A DNA stretch of 64,000 nucleotides, from positions 3,120,001-3,184,000 of the forward strand of contig CM067534.1 of NCBI GenBank assembly GCA_034509925.1, written 5' to 3'. This DNA comes from Hirudinaria manillensis (taxonomy: Eukaryota > Annelida > Clitellata > Hirudinida > Hirudinidae). The position numbers were made by a program, and so were the translations under genes. Of this stretch, positions 1 through 12,225 are shown in pieces. Positions within the stretch are counted from its first letter, which is position 1. Each line of letters starts with the position of its first letter. A model generated the notes under the pieces. That model was given only the letters and a program-made list of their open reading frames with translations. It was not told the DNA's origin and made no database searches.

Positions 1-343
1 ATAATTTCCATTCAAAAAGAAGTTTAAACTTCAAGTTTTGCTTGAGAAATTTATCGCAATTTAATTCAATTTTCATGCATTATTTATAAATAATATAAAT
101 TTAGTGTATAATATTTCAATTAATAATTTATTTTTTTGCGTTTAAATTGAATTCGATAAAATAAAAAAAAATTATTTTCCATTTAAGTACAAATTAAGTT
201 AAAATCTAATCTCTTTACTCAAAGGGCTTTCAGAAGGCAGTAACGGAGTAATTGTTTTATTTCTGTTTTTAAAATACAATTCGGTAAATTTAAATTTTTA
301 GTTTCGAAGTTTTTCCAGATTTATATAGATAAATAAATTAATG

Positions 344-415
<72 letters not shown>

Positions 416-519
416 CGAATAATACAAACATTTTAATAATTTGTAATTTTGAGTTCTTAAATCCATTTTAAATCTGGACACACACACCTAGGTCTTAAGT
501 TTAATACCACACCACTGCA
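1..519. other. AT-rich noncoding DNA with an (AAT)n microsatellite
   Basis: No coding signal is seen on either strand. A trinucleotide (AAT/TAA)n tract of about 70 bp runs from about 343 to 411. The rest is low-complexity AT-rich sequence. Confidence 0.6.
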
Positions 520-715
520 ACATGACGTGCTCTTCATTCGTCATAGATGACGTCATAACCATTGTCTACGTCATCGTCATTTCTGAATAAGATTGCATAA
601 CAATAACTAATCCTTGTTTACCTTAAACACCCAAGACTCCGCCCACCTCATTAACATAACTCACGTGACCTCTTTCTAAAATATTACTTCCGGCAGTCTG
701 TTGGCCGTAGACCAG
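520..715. promoter_or_regulatory. Promoter-like island (CRE, GC-type box, E-box, ETS)
   Basis: Within about 170 bp, in otherwise AT-rich DNA, there is a perfect CRE palindrome TGACGTCA at 548-555, CCGCCCACC at 639-647, CACGTGAC (CLEAR/E-box type) at 662-669 and ACTTCCGG (ETS type) at 686-693. This mixture is typical of CpG-rich housekeeping promoters. No coding exon is recognisable nearby, so the gene it would serve is unknown. The motifs are seen; their function is inferred. Confidence 0.35.
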
Positions 716-1614
716 TATCTTGTTTATTGTTTAATATTTCTTAATAATTACCATATTTGAGTGAAATTTAGGTTTATTTATTAATGTACCATGATAATAG
801 AATTATATTAAATTATATTTAATTCAATTTATTTCTTTTCTCATCCACAAAAGTTAAATATCATTTTATTTAATTATTAATATTTATCCTTTTAATCTCA
901 AGAGACTTTCTAGCTGAGAAATGCCACGTCAGTTTCAATAAATGAATCTTTTATTTACAATAATACGAATTTAAACGAATGAAAGGTTAATTAAGTATCT
1001 TCTTTAATAATCACATGATGTTATCAAACGATAATTTAATAATATAATAATAATATTATTAAATATATAAATATACAAATTTATAATAATAATAAGATTA
1101 TTAAATATTATTATTAATAATATAATAATATAATATAATAATATAATTATTATTAATAATATAATAATTTATTTTTCTTGACCCCGTTGAAACCCCGTGG
1201 TACTCTCTCCAAAAAACCCCTTTTTAAAAAATCCATCGCTTTTGCATTTTTGTTTTAAATAAAATAAATTTGTATTGTAACGACAGGAGGTTGCCGTTCG
1301 TGATTTGCGTTTACGATGTTCCGCTACTTGTTTGGTCCATTTTCAAAGCTTGTACTAAATGAAAAATTATTGTTTGGACAATTATCGTAGTCGTCATCAC
1401 CACCACCATCATCATCATCATCAATACCACCACCGCCGTCACCACCATCATAATCATCATCATTAGTGTCATCATCACCACCACCACCATCGCTGTCACC
1501 ATCATCATCAACATAGCATCATCGTCATCGTCGTCATCGTTTTCCAGATAAGTTGAAGTTGGAGGCGATAATATGCTTCACAAAGTCTGACAAATTGCCA
1601 TGAAACGACCGAAA
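716..1614. other. AT-rich noncoding DNA; ATC/ACC triplet tract
   Basis: AT-rich sequence with (TAA)n patches at about 1030-1165. A CAT/CAC triplet tract at about 1390-1540 reads as a Met/Val-rich frame on the minus strand, which is a by-product of the repeat and not a gene. Confidence 0.5.
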
Positions 1615-1636
1615 TAACTTTTCGTCGATTCCTTTT

Positions 1637-1655
1637 CACGTGACGCATGACGTCA
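1637..1655. promoter_or_regulatory. Adjacent E-box (CACGTGAC) and CRE (TGACGTCA)
   Basis: CACGTGAC at 1637-1644 is followed after three bases by TGACGTCA at 1648-1655. Both are bZIP/bHLH-type palindromic sites. No gene start is visible within 1 kb. Confidence 0.3.
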
Positions 1656-1732
1656 TCGCCGTCGTAATTCATCTGCGCATTCATGAATTCATAGGCTTTT
1701 TTTTTTAATTTTTCACAAAAATATTAATATAT

Positions 1733-1821
1733 ATTAATTATATATATAATATATTAATTATATATTAATTATATATATAATATATTAATTATATATTAAT
1801 TATATATATAATATATTAATA
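1733..1821. repeat. 31-bp AT-only minisatellite, about 2.9 copies
   Basis: A 31-bp unit composed only of A and T starts at 1733, 1764 and 1795. Each unit is largely self-complementary. Confidence 0.7.
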
Positions 1822-3751
1822 ATATACTTATATCAATTAATGTTTAAATATTATTTATAAAAATTTTAAAGAGTGAATATTTCACCCAAAAAATAATAAA
1901 ATCACGACATCGAATTAATTATTTATATTTTGCCTTTTCTATTATTAACTGATAAACAAAAAGTACAATTAATTTGGAATTTCATTTTAAATCAAACAAG
2001 GAAAATAGATTCATCCATCCATCTAAAATGGATCAGAATAACAAATATTATAAAACATCATTAATGTGTAACATAATGTAACTTTTTTATTAACAAATGC
2101 AGCAACAAACAGCGCCATTCTTCAAACTTAAAACCTTGAGAAACTTATATTTACGTTATAAAATATTTAAAATCTACAAAAATAAACTTTAAAAACTTGA
2201 AAACACAAAATTCAACAAACATGGCTTTCACTTCTTCTTTTCGCTTTTCCTCCAGAGACTTCCTGCTTTAGGAAATGGACTCGTGGTGTGTAAATTACTT
2301 AAAGATTCATAGCGCCGGCTGTGCATTTTGAGACTCAAACAGTCTCTAAGGTAAAGGAGAAAGTCTCACAAAAAAACCTAAACGAAACGAAACACGAAAA
2401 GCCTAGACACAAATCTTTGTTACAATTGTTTGGTTTTGCACTTGCAAAACTTTGTGGTCATTTTTGTTCGTCCAAACTCTTTGCCAAAAAATTATGACAA
2501 AAGATTTGGACACAGAATTTCCACGCTCGTACTGAAGTGTTTCAAGATGAATGAAGTGTTTAAAGAGTATTGATAGCATTGAATTATTTTTTTTTAAATT
2601 GTAAAATAAATAATATAATAATTATTTTAAATTAATATAGTAAAATAAAAGTAATTTAAAAAAATAAAAGATTTATTGATATATTCCAAGTATTATTTAT
2701 TTAAGAATAAAATAGAATCTCGAAGAATAACATGATTTTATTGAGAGAAAAGATCATGATATTCACTGATATTCAGTTATTACATTATTGTTAATTAATA
2801 AAAATAATAACAATAATAATAATGATGATGACGATAGTATAACTATAATAATAATGATGATAATGATGATAATATAACTATAACAATAATTATTATCATT
2901 ATATTGTTGTTATAGTAAATATGTCATTGTTAATAATATATTTCTTTTTTTTTAATATTTGGCTTGAAATTAAATTACGGCTCGTTATTCCAGGCAAGCT
3001 TGGAATGAAAAGTTGACCAAACAGTGGACAGTTCAAAGGTCGAATGGTCGATTACAAAATAATAAAAAAATATTATAAAATAATTTCGTGAATAATGAAC
3101 AAAAAAATAATATCTCTTCATAGAAGATAATGTTTGCACGACCAATGAAAGTTGGGTCCTTCTCAGGTTTCTTGGTTGAAATTGAAATTATTTCAACCGA
3201 TTGAAGTCCTTTCAATCAATGATTTAACTGATTGAGGTCTTTCCAATAAATGGATCTACTGATTGACTCCTTTTCACATGATCAGTACATCTACGAAGTC
3301 TACGAATTCACTCGGCTACATGACCAAGACCTTTACCTAGTGGATTAACACCATTTAACAGCCACATATCAGCCCGAATTTCGGATCCACGTACAATTTG
3401 AAATAAAACTGAGATAAAATAAAATAAAAAACAAAATAAATGCTAACTGACAAACAAATATTTTGTTGAAAGTGAAATGATTTTTCCCAATTAATCATCT
3501 CACACACAAAAACGAATTATCAATTTGGATGGAAAGCGAAAGTAATAAATTACAAAACAAAAACATTGAATAAAAAAACTTTATAATTTGCGAATAATAT
3601 TCTGGTCATAAATAATCGGAGGCATAAAACTCAATCATAAAATTCTACTTTTTGTTACTTAACAGAAAAGGTAAAGTAATAAACACGTCGAGGAAGCCAT
3701 GAAATTGAAAGCCAATTGTCACAGGTAGGAATAAAAGTGCAAGCGTCTTTC
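1822..3751. other. AT-rich DNA with no recognisable gene
   Basis: No credible exon was found. Short GAT/TAA triplet runs and an imperfect AT hairpin lie at about 2860-2925. Confidence 0.5.
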
Positions 3752-4134
3752 TGAGTGAATGAGTGAGTGAGTGAGTGAGTGAGTGAGTGAGTGAGTGAGT
3801 GAGTGAGTGAGTGAGTGAGTGAGTGAGTGAGTGAGTGAGTGAGTGAGTGAGTGAGTGAGTGAGTGAGTGAGTGAGTGAGTGAGTGAGTGAGTGAGTGAGT
3901 GAGTGAGTGAGTGAGTGAGTGAGTGAGTGAGTGAGTGAGTGAGTGAGTGAGTGAGTGAGTGAGTGAGTGAGTGAGTGAGTGAGTGAGTGAGTGAGTGAGT
4001 GAGTGAGTGAGTGAGTGAGTGAGTGAGTGAGTGAGTGAGTGAGTGAGTGAGTGAGTGAGTGAGTGAGTGAGTGAGTGAGTGAGTGAGTGAGTGAGTGAGT
4101 GAGTGAGTGAGTGAGTGAGTGAGTGAGTGAGTGA
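3752..4134. repeat. (GAGT)n tetranucleotide microsatellite, about 383 bp
   Basis: An almost uninterrupted GAGT array. It is free of stops in several minus-strand frames and so mimics Thr-His-Ser-Leu repeat proteins, which are artefacts. The same motif in the same orientation recurs at 49431-49767. Confidence 0.95.
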
Positions 4135-4912
4135 TATCAATTTCGTTTACTAATAATTTTAACTTCGTTAACACGAAAACACTTGAACTTCTCAAGTACC
4201 CATGATACTTTTGGGAAACACGTGAAGCACTTTTAAAAGTGCTGAGCTAACTTACGGTATAGATTTGCTCAAAGTACTTGTAAAAATACGTTTTTTTTTC
4301 TTCCAAAGTAGACTCGTCTTAAAGTGTCTTGCAAACATGAAGACAAGAAGTAGGATGGGCAATTCCACTTGAAGGTCGAGTGTTCGATTCCTAATCTGGA
4401 CGTTTGGCAAACACCAACCACTTCTAATCACCTGCCAAAGTCATCAGAGTCTACTCACACCCACCCAAAAAAGCCATTCGATTACACTTCTAATCAATAC
4501 CCAAAATCGTCGGATCATCCGAGTCTTTCCAAAACCCCTCAAACTACCCAAAACTACCCAAACATATACTCACCTCTACCCATTCTGTTCACGTTCAGAT
4601 ATGCAGATGAAGCTTACTTTGGAGAAACATTTAAAAGATAAAACAAATGGAATTCAAAAACAGGGGACAACTTTAAGAGAAAGTAATTGAATTGTGTTTC
4701 ACTTTTGTGTTGACAATTTAGAATTTACTACTAAATTTAGTAAAAAAATTTATTTATTTATTTAATATCAATAAAAATTATTTATTTATTATATAAATAT
4801 AAATGGATCTTTTTTTTTATTTCAATAAACTTCAATATTTCTCGAATTAAGTTAAAAAATACAATTTATTGAACTATAATTTACATAATCAGAATTCAAA
4901 CAATAATTAAAT
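4135..4912. other. Intergenic; weak tRNA-like box at 4352-4392
   Basis: No gene is supported. At about 4352-4392 a degenerate A-box-like stretch is followed by TGTTCGATTCC, resembling a pol III B box. The spacing of about 30 bases is too short for a tRNA, so a tRNA-derived SINE remnant is only a possibility. Confidence 0.3.
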
Positions 4913-5037
4913 AAAATATATTTAATATTATTAAACAATATAAGCAAACAATTATTTTACTTATAATAATATTAAATAAAATATATTTGAATAAAATATA
5001 TAAAACTTATATTGTTTAATAATATTAAATATATTTT
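4913..5037. repeat. Perfect 32-bp inverted repeat with 61-bp spacer
   Basis: Bases 4913-4944 are exactly the reverse complement of 5006-5037. The arms and the 61-bp spacer are very AT-rich. It could be a fold-back element or MITE remnant, or a chance AT palindrome fixed by template switching. Confidence 0.85.
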
Positions 5038-5640
5038 CTTTAAATATATTTTGTTAAATAATTATTTTATTAAATTATTACCGGAAGAATTTATTCGTCT
5101 GTAAAATCCATGGCAAACAATCCATCAATTTATTTGTGCTTTGAAAATTTAATTTTTAAAACTTTTGTGATTCTTTTCTGAGGTTATTTTAATATTAAAG
5201 GATATTAAGGCATTATAAAAATATATTTCACCGAATATTTTTTTCTAAAATTCATCATGAAGTTATTTATTTATTTTTTTGGTATTATGATGGAAAAATT
5301 AATAATTTATTCTTCAAAATATCTTTTAATTTTGCAAAATTTTATTTTTCTTTTTAAATCTTTGTTTTTGTTTTATTCAAATTGTACAATTCGTTTCATA
5401 AATTTTTAATTTATTAATAAAAATATGAATTAATTTTGTCATACCATCACCAGCACTCACTATCACCATCACCACCATCATCATCATCATCAAAACCATG
5501 GATATCATAAACAACAGTTCCATAACAGAGGAAATATCAACTGACATGAATCGACATAACGGAAAATTATTTGCCACAAATTACTGGGTCATACCCATGT
5601 TGCTTCGTCACTATTGGACATTACGTCATATTCGTCACAG
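5038..5640. other. AT-rich intergenic DNA with no recognisable gene
   Basis: Only AT-rich sequence and a short CAT/CAC triplet tract at about 5455-5495 are seen. Confidence 0.5.
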
Positions 5641-5648
5641 ATAACCAT

Positions 5649-5838
5649 CCAATCAGCGCATCGATCCGGCGCCATCCGACCAATCGGGTTCAAACATCAC
5701 CCGACCAATGACGTCGAAGCATGCAACGAATCAATTAACTCATCTATCACCTGGACCAATTGCATCGACGTGGACAAACAATCAATTACCATGTGAGGGA
5801 CGCCCAGCCAATCAGAATCGACGTCTTAGAGAACCAAT
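5649..5838 (+). promoter_or_regulatory. Array of six CCAAT boxes, all on the plus strand
   Basis: CCAAT pentamers start at 5649, 5680, 5705, 5756, 5808 and 5834, with spacings of 31, 25, 51, 52 and 26 bp. Two read CCAATGACG, joining a CCAAT box to a CRE half-site. Same-strand, phased CCAAT boxes are typical of NF-Y-dependent promoters. A clear downstream coding exon is not visible. Motifs are seen; the role is inferred. Confidence 0.4.
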
Positions 5839-5845
5839 GACGTTC

Positions 5846-6555
<710 letters not shown>

Positions 6556-8334
6556 CATTTCTTATTCATTTAGAAACAAATTGAATTTAATGTTCGTAAC
6601 TTTAGACCGCAAAATTCCTTCGATTTGCAAGTCAATCCCTTCTTACCTTCGTACGTCAGCCAAGATTGTTCAATTAAGTTTTATTGAGGACCAAATTTGT
6701 TTGTGGTTGGTGTCTGACGACAAGGTTCAAGAGCGGAATTATTACTGGTTTTCATTTATTGCCACGGATTACAATCACATTGTTCTCAAGTTTCTTGCAT
6801 TCAAGCATCTCTCATTAGTAAATTTTTTTAAATTTAACAAATATTATGCTTCCTGTGATTTATGGATAATTAAACTTATTATATCAATAATATAAATATA
6901 ATAATATAAATGGTTTATACAAGACTTATATCAACAAAACAATGGTTAACACCATGAGAGTCCCAATCCTTTTGGCAGGAACTGAATGCACTAGAGTTAT
7001 TAAATAAATACAAATAGAACTTATGTCTTAATTCAACAAAAATTAACAATTAATGTTTCATTTATTGATATTTATTATATTCATTTAATATATGTGAAGT
7101 ATATTCAATTATATATTTAAGCATTATTAATTTAAGTGTATTTTACTTAATGCTAAAGATGAATATGCTTGTCTTGTTAGTTAATTTCTTGAAATATATT
7201 ACCATTATTATTATTATTATTATGTTGCATCATCAGCATTGTATCTTGTCGTCTAAGTGCATTTCTGTCTCTTGAATACATAAACTATTGAAAAATATTT
7301 ATTTTAATAATAATTCAATAGATAACATTTAACCATTATTAAAAGCCTAAATTATTCAACCATTATTAAAAGCCATTGCTTAATGTTTTAAGTATTTGTT
7401 ATTATTATTTCCATTAATATGGAAAAATTTTGTTCTCGAAACAAAGTTTTAAATTAACATATTTTGAAAATATTAAAAACAATTCTTTATTTTTAAAGAA
7501 TATTTAATTATTATTTCTACGCATCTGAAAATCAAATTGTGAAAAATTTACATATTTTGAAAGTATTAAAAATGATATTATATACGTATTATTATTATTA
7601 CTAATTAATTGTGCATAATTTATATACTTTTAATATCTTTACGGTTCCTTTCACACCCTTTAGCGGCCCAGATATGGACCAGCATTGGAATACCTCTAAG
7701 TCAATTCAGGCCCACTTTGTCTCTTATTTATGCTGCGCATAAGTATATATTGAATATTAAATCTCTTTTTTATTTTATTATTATTTATTATAAATATTAT
7801 TTTTAATTAACCGCTGCTTTTATTAGTTTATCTTTTAATGAATTAAAGGATCACTAATATTTCTGGACGTTATGTACAATTTTGTTCATTTGCCGTGAAA
7901 ATTTGGAAATATTCCTTTCAATATTTGTGTCTTTGGCAAGTTATTCTTACAATCATCAGTTAATGTAAATAGTTTTAGCTATGATATTGATACAATATTA
8001 TTATATTTTTAATGTAATTATTAACTTGGTATTTATTATATTTATAATAATTATTTTATAGTTATTTATAAATTTACAATCACTTAATTTAAAAAATAAT
8101 TATTACAGTATAATAATTGCTATATTTATAATAAATAATAATAATAATACGATAGTATCGCTTTATTATATTAAAGTTGTATGTTTTTGAATCGAAGTTC
8201 CATTTTCATTCATTCATATGTTAATCAAAGACTGCTATTCATTATTTCCAGATATTTTTTTTAGACATTTTTATCGTTGGAAGCTGAAATGGAACTCTTT
8301 CTGTTTGCCGAGGCAACACTCAACACTCTCTCGT
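6556..8334. other. AT-rich intergenic DNA with no recognisable gene
   Basis: Reading frames here lack splice support and have AT-driven composition. No gene is called. Confidence 0.5.
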
Positions 8335-8870
8335 TGGTCTATTCATTCATTCGTTCGTTCGTTCGTTCGTTCGTTCCTTCGTTCCTTCGTTCGTTCGTCC
8401 ATTCATTCATTCGTTCGTTAATTCATTCATTCTTTCATTCATTCTTTCTTTCTTTCATTCGTTCGTTCGTTCGTTCGTTCGTTCGTTCGTTCGTTCGTTC
8501 GTTCGTTCGTTCGTTCGTTCGTTCGTTCGTTCGTTCGTTCGTTCGTTCGTTCGTTCGTTCGTTCGTTCGTTCGTTCGTTCGTTCGTTCGTTCGTTCGTTC
8601 GTTCGTTCGTTCGTTCGTTCGTTCGTTCGTTCGTTTGTTCGTTAGTTTATTCGTTCGTTCGTTTATTTATTCGTTTATTTATTCGTTATTTATTTATTTA
8701 TTTATTTATTTATTTCGTTTATTCGTTATTTCGTTCGTTTATTTATTTATTTATTTATTTATTTATTCGTTCATTCGTTAATTCGTTTATTCGTTTATTC
8801 GTTTATTTATTTATTTATTTATTTATTAATTAATTTATTTATTAATTTATTTATTCTTTATTTCATTTAT
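8335..8870. repeat. Compound (TTCG)n / (TTTA)n / (TTCA)n tetranucleotide array
   Basis: A pure TTCG core lies at about 8457-8634. It is flanked by degenerate TTCA and TTCC units on the left and by TTTA units on the right, giving a gradient of related TTNN motifs. Confidence 0.95.
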
Positions 8871-9261
8871 TTAACTAACGCCATTTCTTTAATAGTTATT
8901 ATGTATATTATTGAGAATATATTATTATTATAATCAGATCAATTATTTCTTTTCAGGATCAGGAATGAACATATTTTTGTTAGAAAGTTTTTATTGGACT
9001 TCTATGGCAACTTAGAGATTTTGTATTTATTTATTTATTTATTTATTTATTAATTAATTTATTTATTTATTTATTTATTTATTTATTATCTATTTAATTA
9101 AAGAATAACTTTTAAGATCCATTGTCTTAATATTCAATCTTCAATAATCAACATCTACTTAATATTCAACAGCTAATTGACATCAGTGACTACTCAGTAA
9201 TGAGTGGCTAATTAATATTTAATAACACTCAATATGCAACGGTCGCTTAATATTCAACAGC
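8871..9261. other. AT-rich DNA with (TTTA)n tract
   Basis: A TTTA tetranucleotide tract lies at about 9025-9090. Nothing else is recognised. Confidence 0.5.
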
Positions 9262-9378
9262 CACTCAATATTCATGAATTCCAGCAATGCACTCGCCTTC
9301 TTCACGTCGTCGGCAGCGGTTGTCTTCCTGAACAACGCTTCCAAATTTTTCCCGAATGTCCTCATTGACCTTTCCAGT
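9262..9378 (-). CDS. Possible coding exon of an unrecognised protein
   Basis: I do not recognise this sequence. On the minus strand a pyrimidine-containing tract ending in CTCTGCAG gives a plausible acceptor just before 9378. The bases after it read, with one leading nucleotide, as a helical charged peptide beginning LERSMRTFGKNLEALF. GC-rich third codon positions in this frame contrast with the AT-rich surroundings, as in the window's confirmed exons. A second frame, beginning TGKVNED, is also open, so the frame is not certain. No donor is clear and the 3' limit given is approximate; a terminal exon is possible. No partner exons were identified. Confidence 0.28.
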
Positions 9379-9716
9379 CTGCAGAGTTCAAAGTTCAAAT
9401 CAGGAGGAGAGAATTAATTAGCCTTAATTAATATCAATGAATCAAAGACTCACAGTAATTTTGGAGAATGTTTAAAAATAGTTTAAGATTGCAATAGATG
9501 CGAACAAATAAATTATATTGTTATGTATTGTTATATTGTTAAGTTTAAAGGATATAATTTTATTGTGATTTCTACAAATAACATATTAACAGCGCTAAGC
9601 CAAATTTATTTAAAGTTATTTTCCTAAAAGTTGCTTAAATGCGGAGGCACAAGAAATGGAGGACTATAAAAATTTATTTATTATTTTTAATAATCGTTAT
9701 TAATTACTTTATTATA
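9379..9716. other. AT-rich intergenic DNA
   Basis: No feature was recognised. Confidence 0.5.
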
Positions 9717-9995
<279 letters not shown>

Positions 9996-11481
9996 TCCTC
10001 ATCACATCTGGGCTTTTGAAGCCGGGTGCAGTCAGAACTAATGCCATCGATCGAAGTGTCACAGGGACTTGAAGTACAACCTCTTGGCACACAACAACAG
10101 CAACTCCATCATTCAACACTCAACTTTCTCTCCCCTCCCCACTCGTAAATGTTCATCTCGAATAGATGTCGCTTTTCTTCTCTCTTCTTCGTCTTTTCTC
10201 GTCACATTTTGAGTTTCATTTTTTAATAATGAATTTCATATTTTGTCGGAATATTATTTCAATTCCATTCGTTGACTTTTATGTCGTGCGCTATACATTT
10301 ATTACTTCCTCGTTGCTATTAATAACGCTTCATAATGCCAGTGACGTCGTCTTCTCCCTCTTCATCATCATCATCATCGTCGTCAGCATCATGTTTTTTT
10401 TCCGAGCCACAAGTAGCAGGTTCGAATCCCATCGATGGAAACATTTTCATCTTCTAATGCTGTTTTCCATGCGTGACATTCCATTGTAAACAAGAGGAGA
10501 GATCGTGACGTCAGTGGATATTCGTGGAAGTGTCTCTCTTGTATTTTTTTAAAAACTAATTTTCCAAATGTACTTTCAGAATTGTTTGCTGAGCGAGTTT
10601 TTCTTTTTATTTAATTAATGGTTAAAGAATAAAATTTAATTAACAACTTAATTGAGTTAATTAATTGACATCATCTTTAAAATGGGGTGCTAGTGGATGA
10701 CGTCAGACGCTGACGAACGAAAGATAAACTTGTGAAGGAGTTCGAAAGGAAATGAATGACTATAAATCGAGACTCACTTGAGATGTGGCAGTACCTGGCA
10801 GGTAGTTTGATTGAAACTGGAACAAAAGACGACGACGACGACAACGGCAACAATAAAAGAAACGAATCCACTTCCTCCAAACTCCACCACGTGAAGACCA
10901 TGTCTCAGATTCATGGGTCCCGATCTCAATCGCCCGGATTGAACGAAAGCCACGCCTGATAACGAAGCGACAGGTGGTGACTGGGGCAGTTGCTGCCGCC
11001 TGCTGCTGCTGCTGTGGTAGTCGCACGAAGTCGGACGACGATGACTAACTGACCGTTGATCGCGTGACAAATGGTCTTCAGTATTCGTTTATACCTTCCA
11101 AGAGTCGCATGCGTACTTTAAACAACTTCAGCTCTCTTTTTTCCATCATCATCTCTATCTCTCCACCTCTCTCCCGCCCGTGATGACAATCCTGGATGCG
11201 AGCCCGGTACAGGATCTTTGGTCACCTGCTATTGCGATGATGACGAAGATGAAGACCACGATGACGATGAAGATGACGACGACGTCAATGACAAATTGGA
11301 AGTGATAAGAGAAAAGAATGAGAAAGCGTTGGACAGAGAAAAAGTGAACTCCTTGGAGCAGGGAACAAGAGGCTGATGATGGATCGTCCGAGGATCGAAG
11401 GAAAAACTACTTTCCAGTTTGCTGAGTGGATTGGAAAGACTGTGGGCGTATTTAGTGCTCCGCTGACGAAGACAAGGACAA
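9996..11481. other. Intergenic DNA with CRE sites; no confident gene
   Basis: TGACGTCA palindromes lie at 10506-10513 and 10698-10705. A 67-codon ATG frame at 10756-10959 has reasonable codon content but no homology I recognise. GGTTCGAATCC at about 10418 matches a pol III B box, but no A box or cloverleaf is present. Confidence 0.4.
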
Positions 11482-11684
11482 TGACCATCCATCCATCCAT
11501 CCATCCATCCATCCATCCATCCATCCATCCATCCATCCATTCATCCATCCATCCATCTATCCACCCATCCGTCCATCCGCCCATCCATCCATCCATCCAT
11601 CCATCCATCCATCCATCCACCCATCCATCCATCCATCCACCCATCCGTCCATCCGCCCATCCATCCATCCATCCATCCATCCAT

Positions 11685-11720
<36 letters not shown>

Positions 11721-11764
11721 CCGTCCATCCGCCCATCCATCCGTCCATCCATCCATCCATCCAT
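11482..11764. repeat. (CATC)n microsatellite with higher-order variants
   Basis: CATC tetranucleotides with CACC, CGTC and CGCC variant units. A variant block combining CACCCATCCGTCCATCCGCC recurs, which points to internal segmental duplication of the array. Confidence 0.95.
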
Positions 11765-12170
11765 GTTTGAAGACGATGACGACCGTAATGATGATGATGA
11801 TGGTAATTGTAGTTTGGTGTTGGATTGTTATAGATTGGTTGATACATAGAAATAAGAGCTCGGGATATAATATGATTCGTGTCGAGGCTGGAAACATTTT
11901 TACAATGCCTATGAATATTAATCACATTAAGTCGTTAATATTCATCGAGTTGCTTGAAAATGTGGTGCAATCATTCGGCAATCACTAATTAATCTAATTA
12001 GATTAATATAATTTAATTGTAAATAAATTCAAATAAAATAAATATTAATTTAAAATAAATATTTTGGTAAAATTTCTTAAACACATCATGCTCCCTCACC
12101 CATAAATTTTTTCATTGGGTCAAGAATCCCTTTTCCCGATACAAGTGACGCAATGAATAATATAAATAAT
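11765..12170. other. Left flank of the retrotransposon array, no gene
   Basis: AT-rich sequence with a short GATGAT tract at the start. No coding signal was recognised. Confidence 0.5.
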
Positions 12171-12225
12171 AAAAAGGTTACATATGTATAGATATATATA
12201 TATAGATAGATATAGATATATATAT
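12171..12225. repeat. (TA)n/(GATA)n tract abutting the retrotransposon array
   Basis: AAAAAGGTTACATATGTATA (12171-12190) is followed by imperfect TA and GATA repeats that run into the array. A similar AAAAAGGTTTTACATATATG lies beyond the right end at 26625-26644. Confidence 0.8.

Noticed and set aside
3655..4195. Long frames of Thr-His-Ser-Leu repeats
   Set aside because: They are translations of the (GAGT)n microsatellite; several frames stay open because the 4-bp unit contains no stop. The same applies at 49355-49855.
10390..10450. tRNA gene at GGTTCGAATCC
   Set aside because: A B-box match only; no A box at correct spacing and no cloverleaf can be folded.
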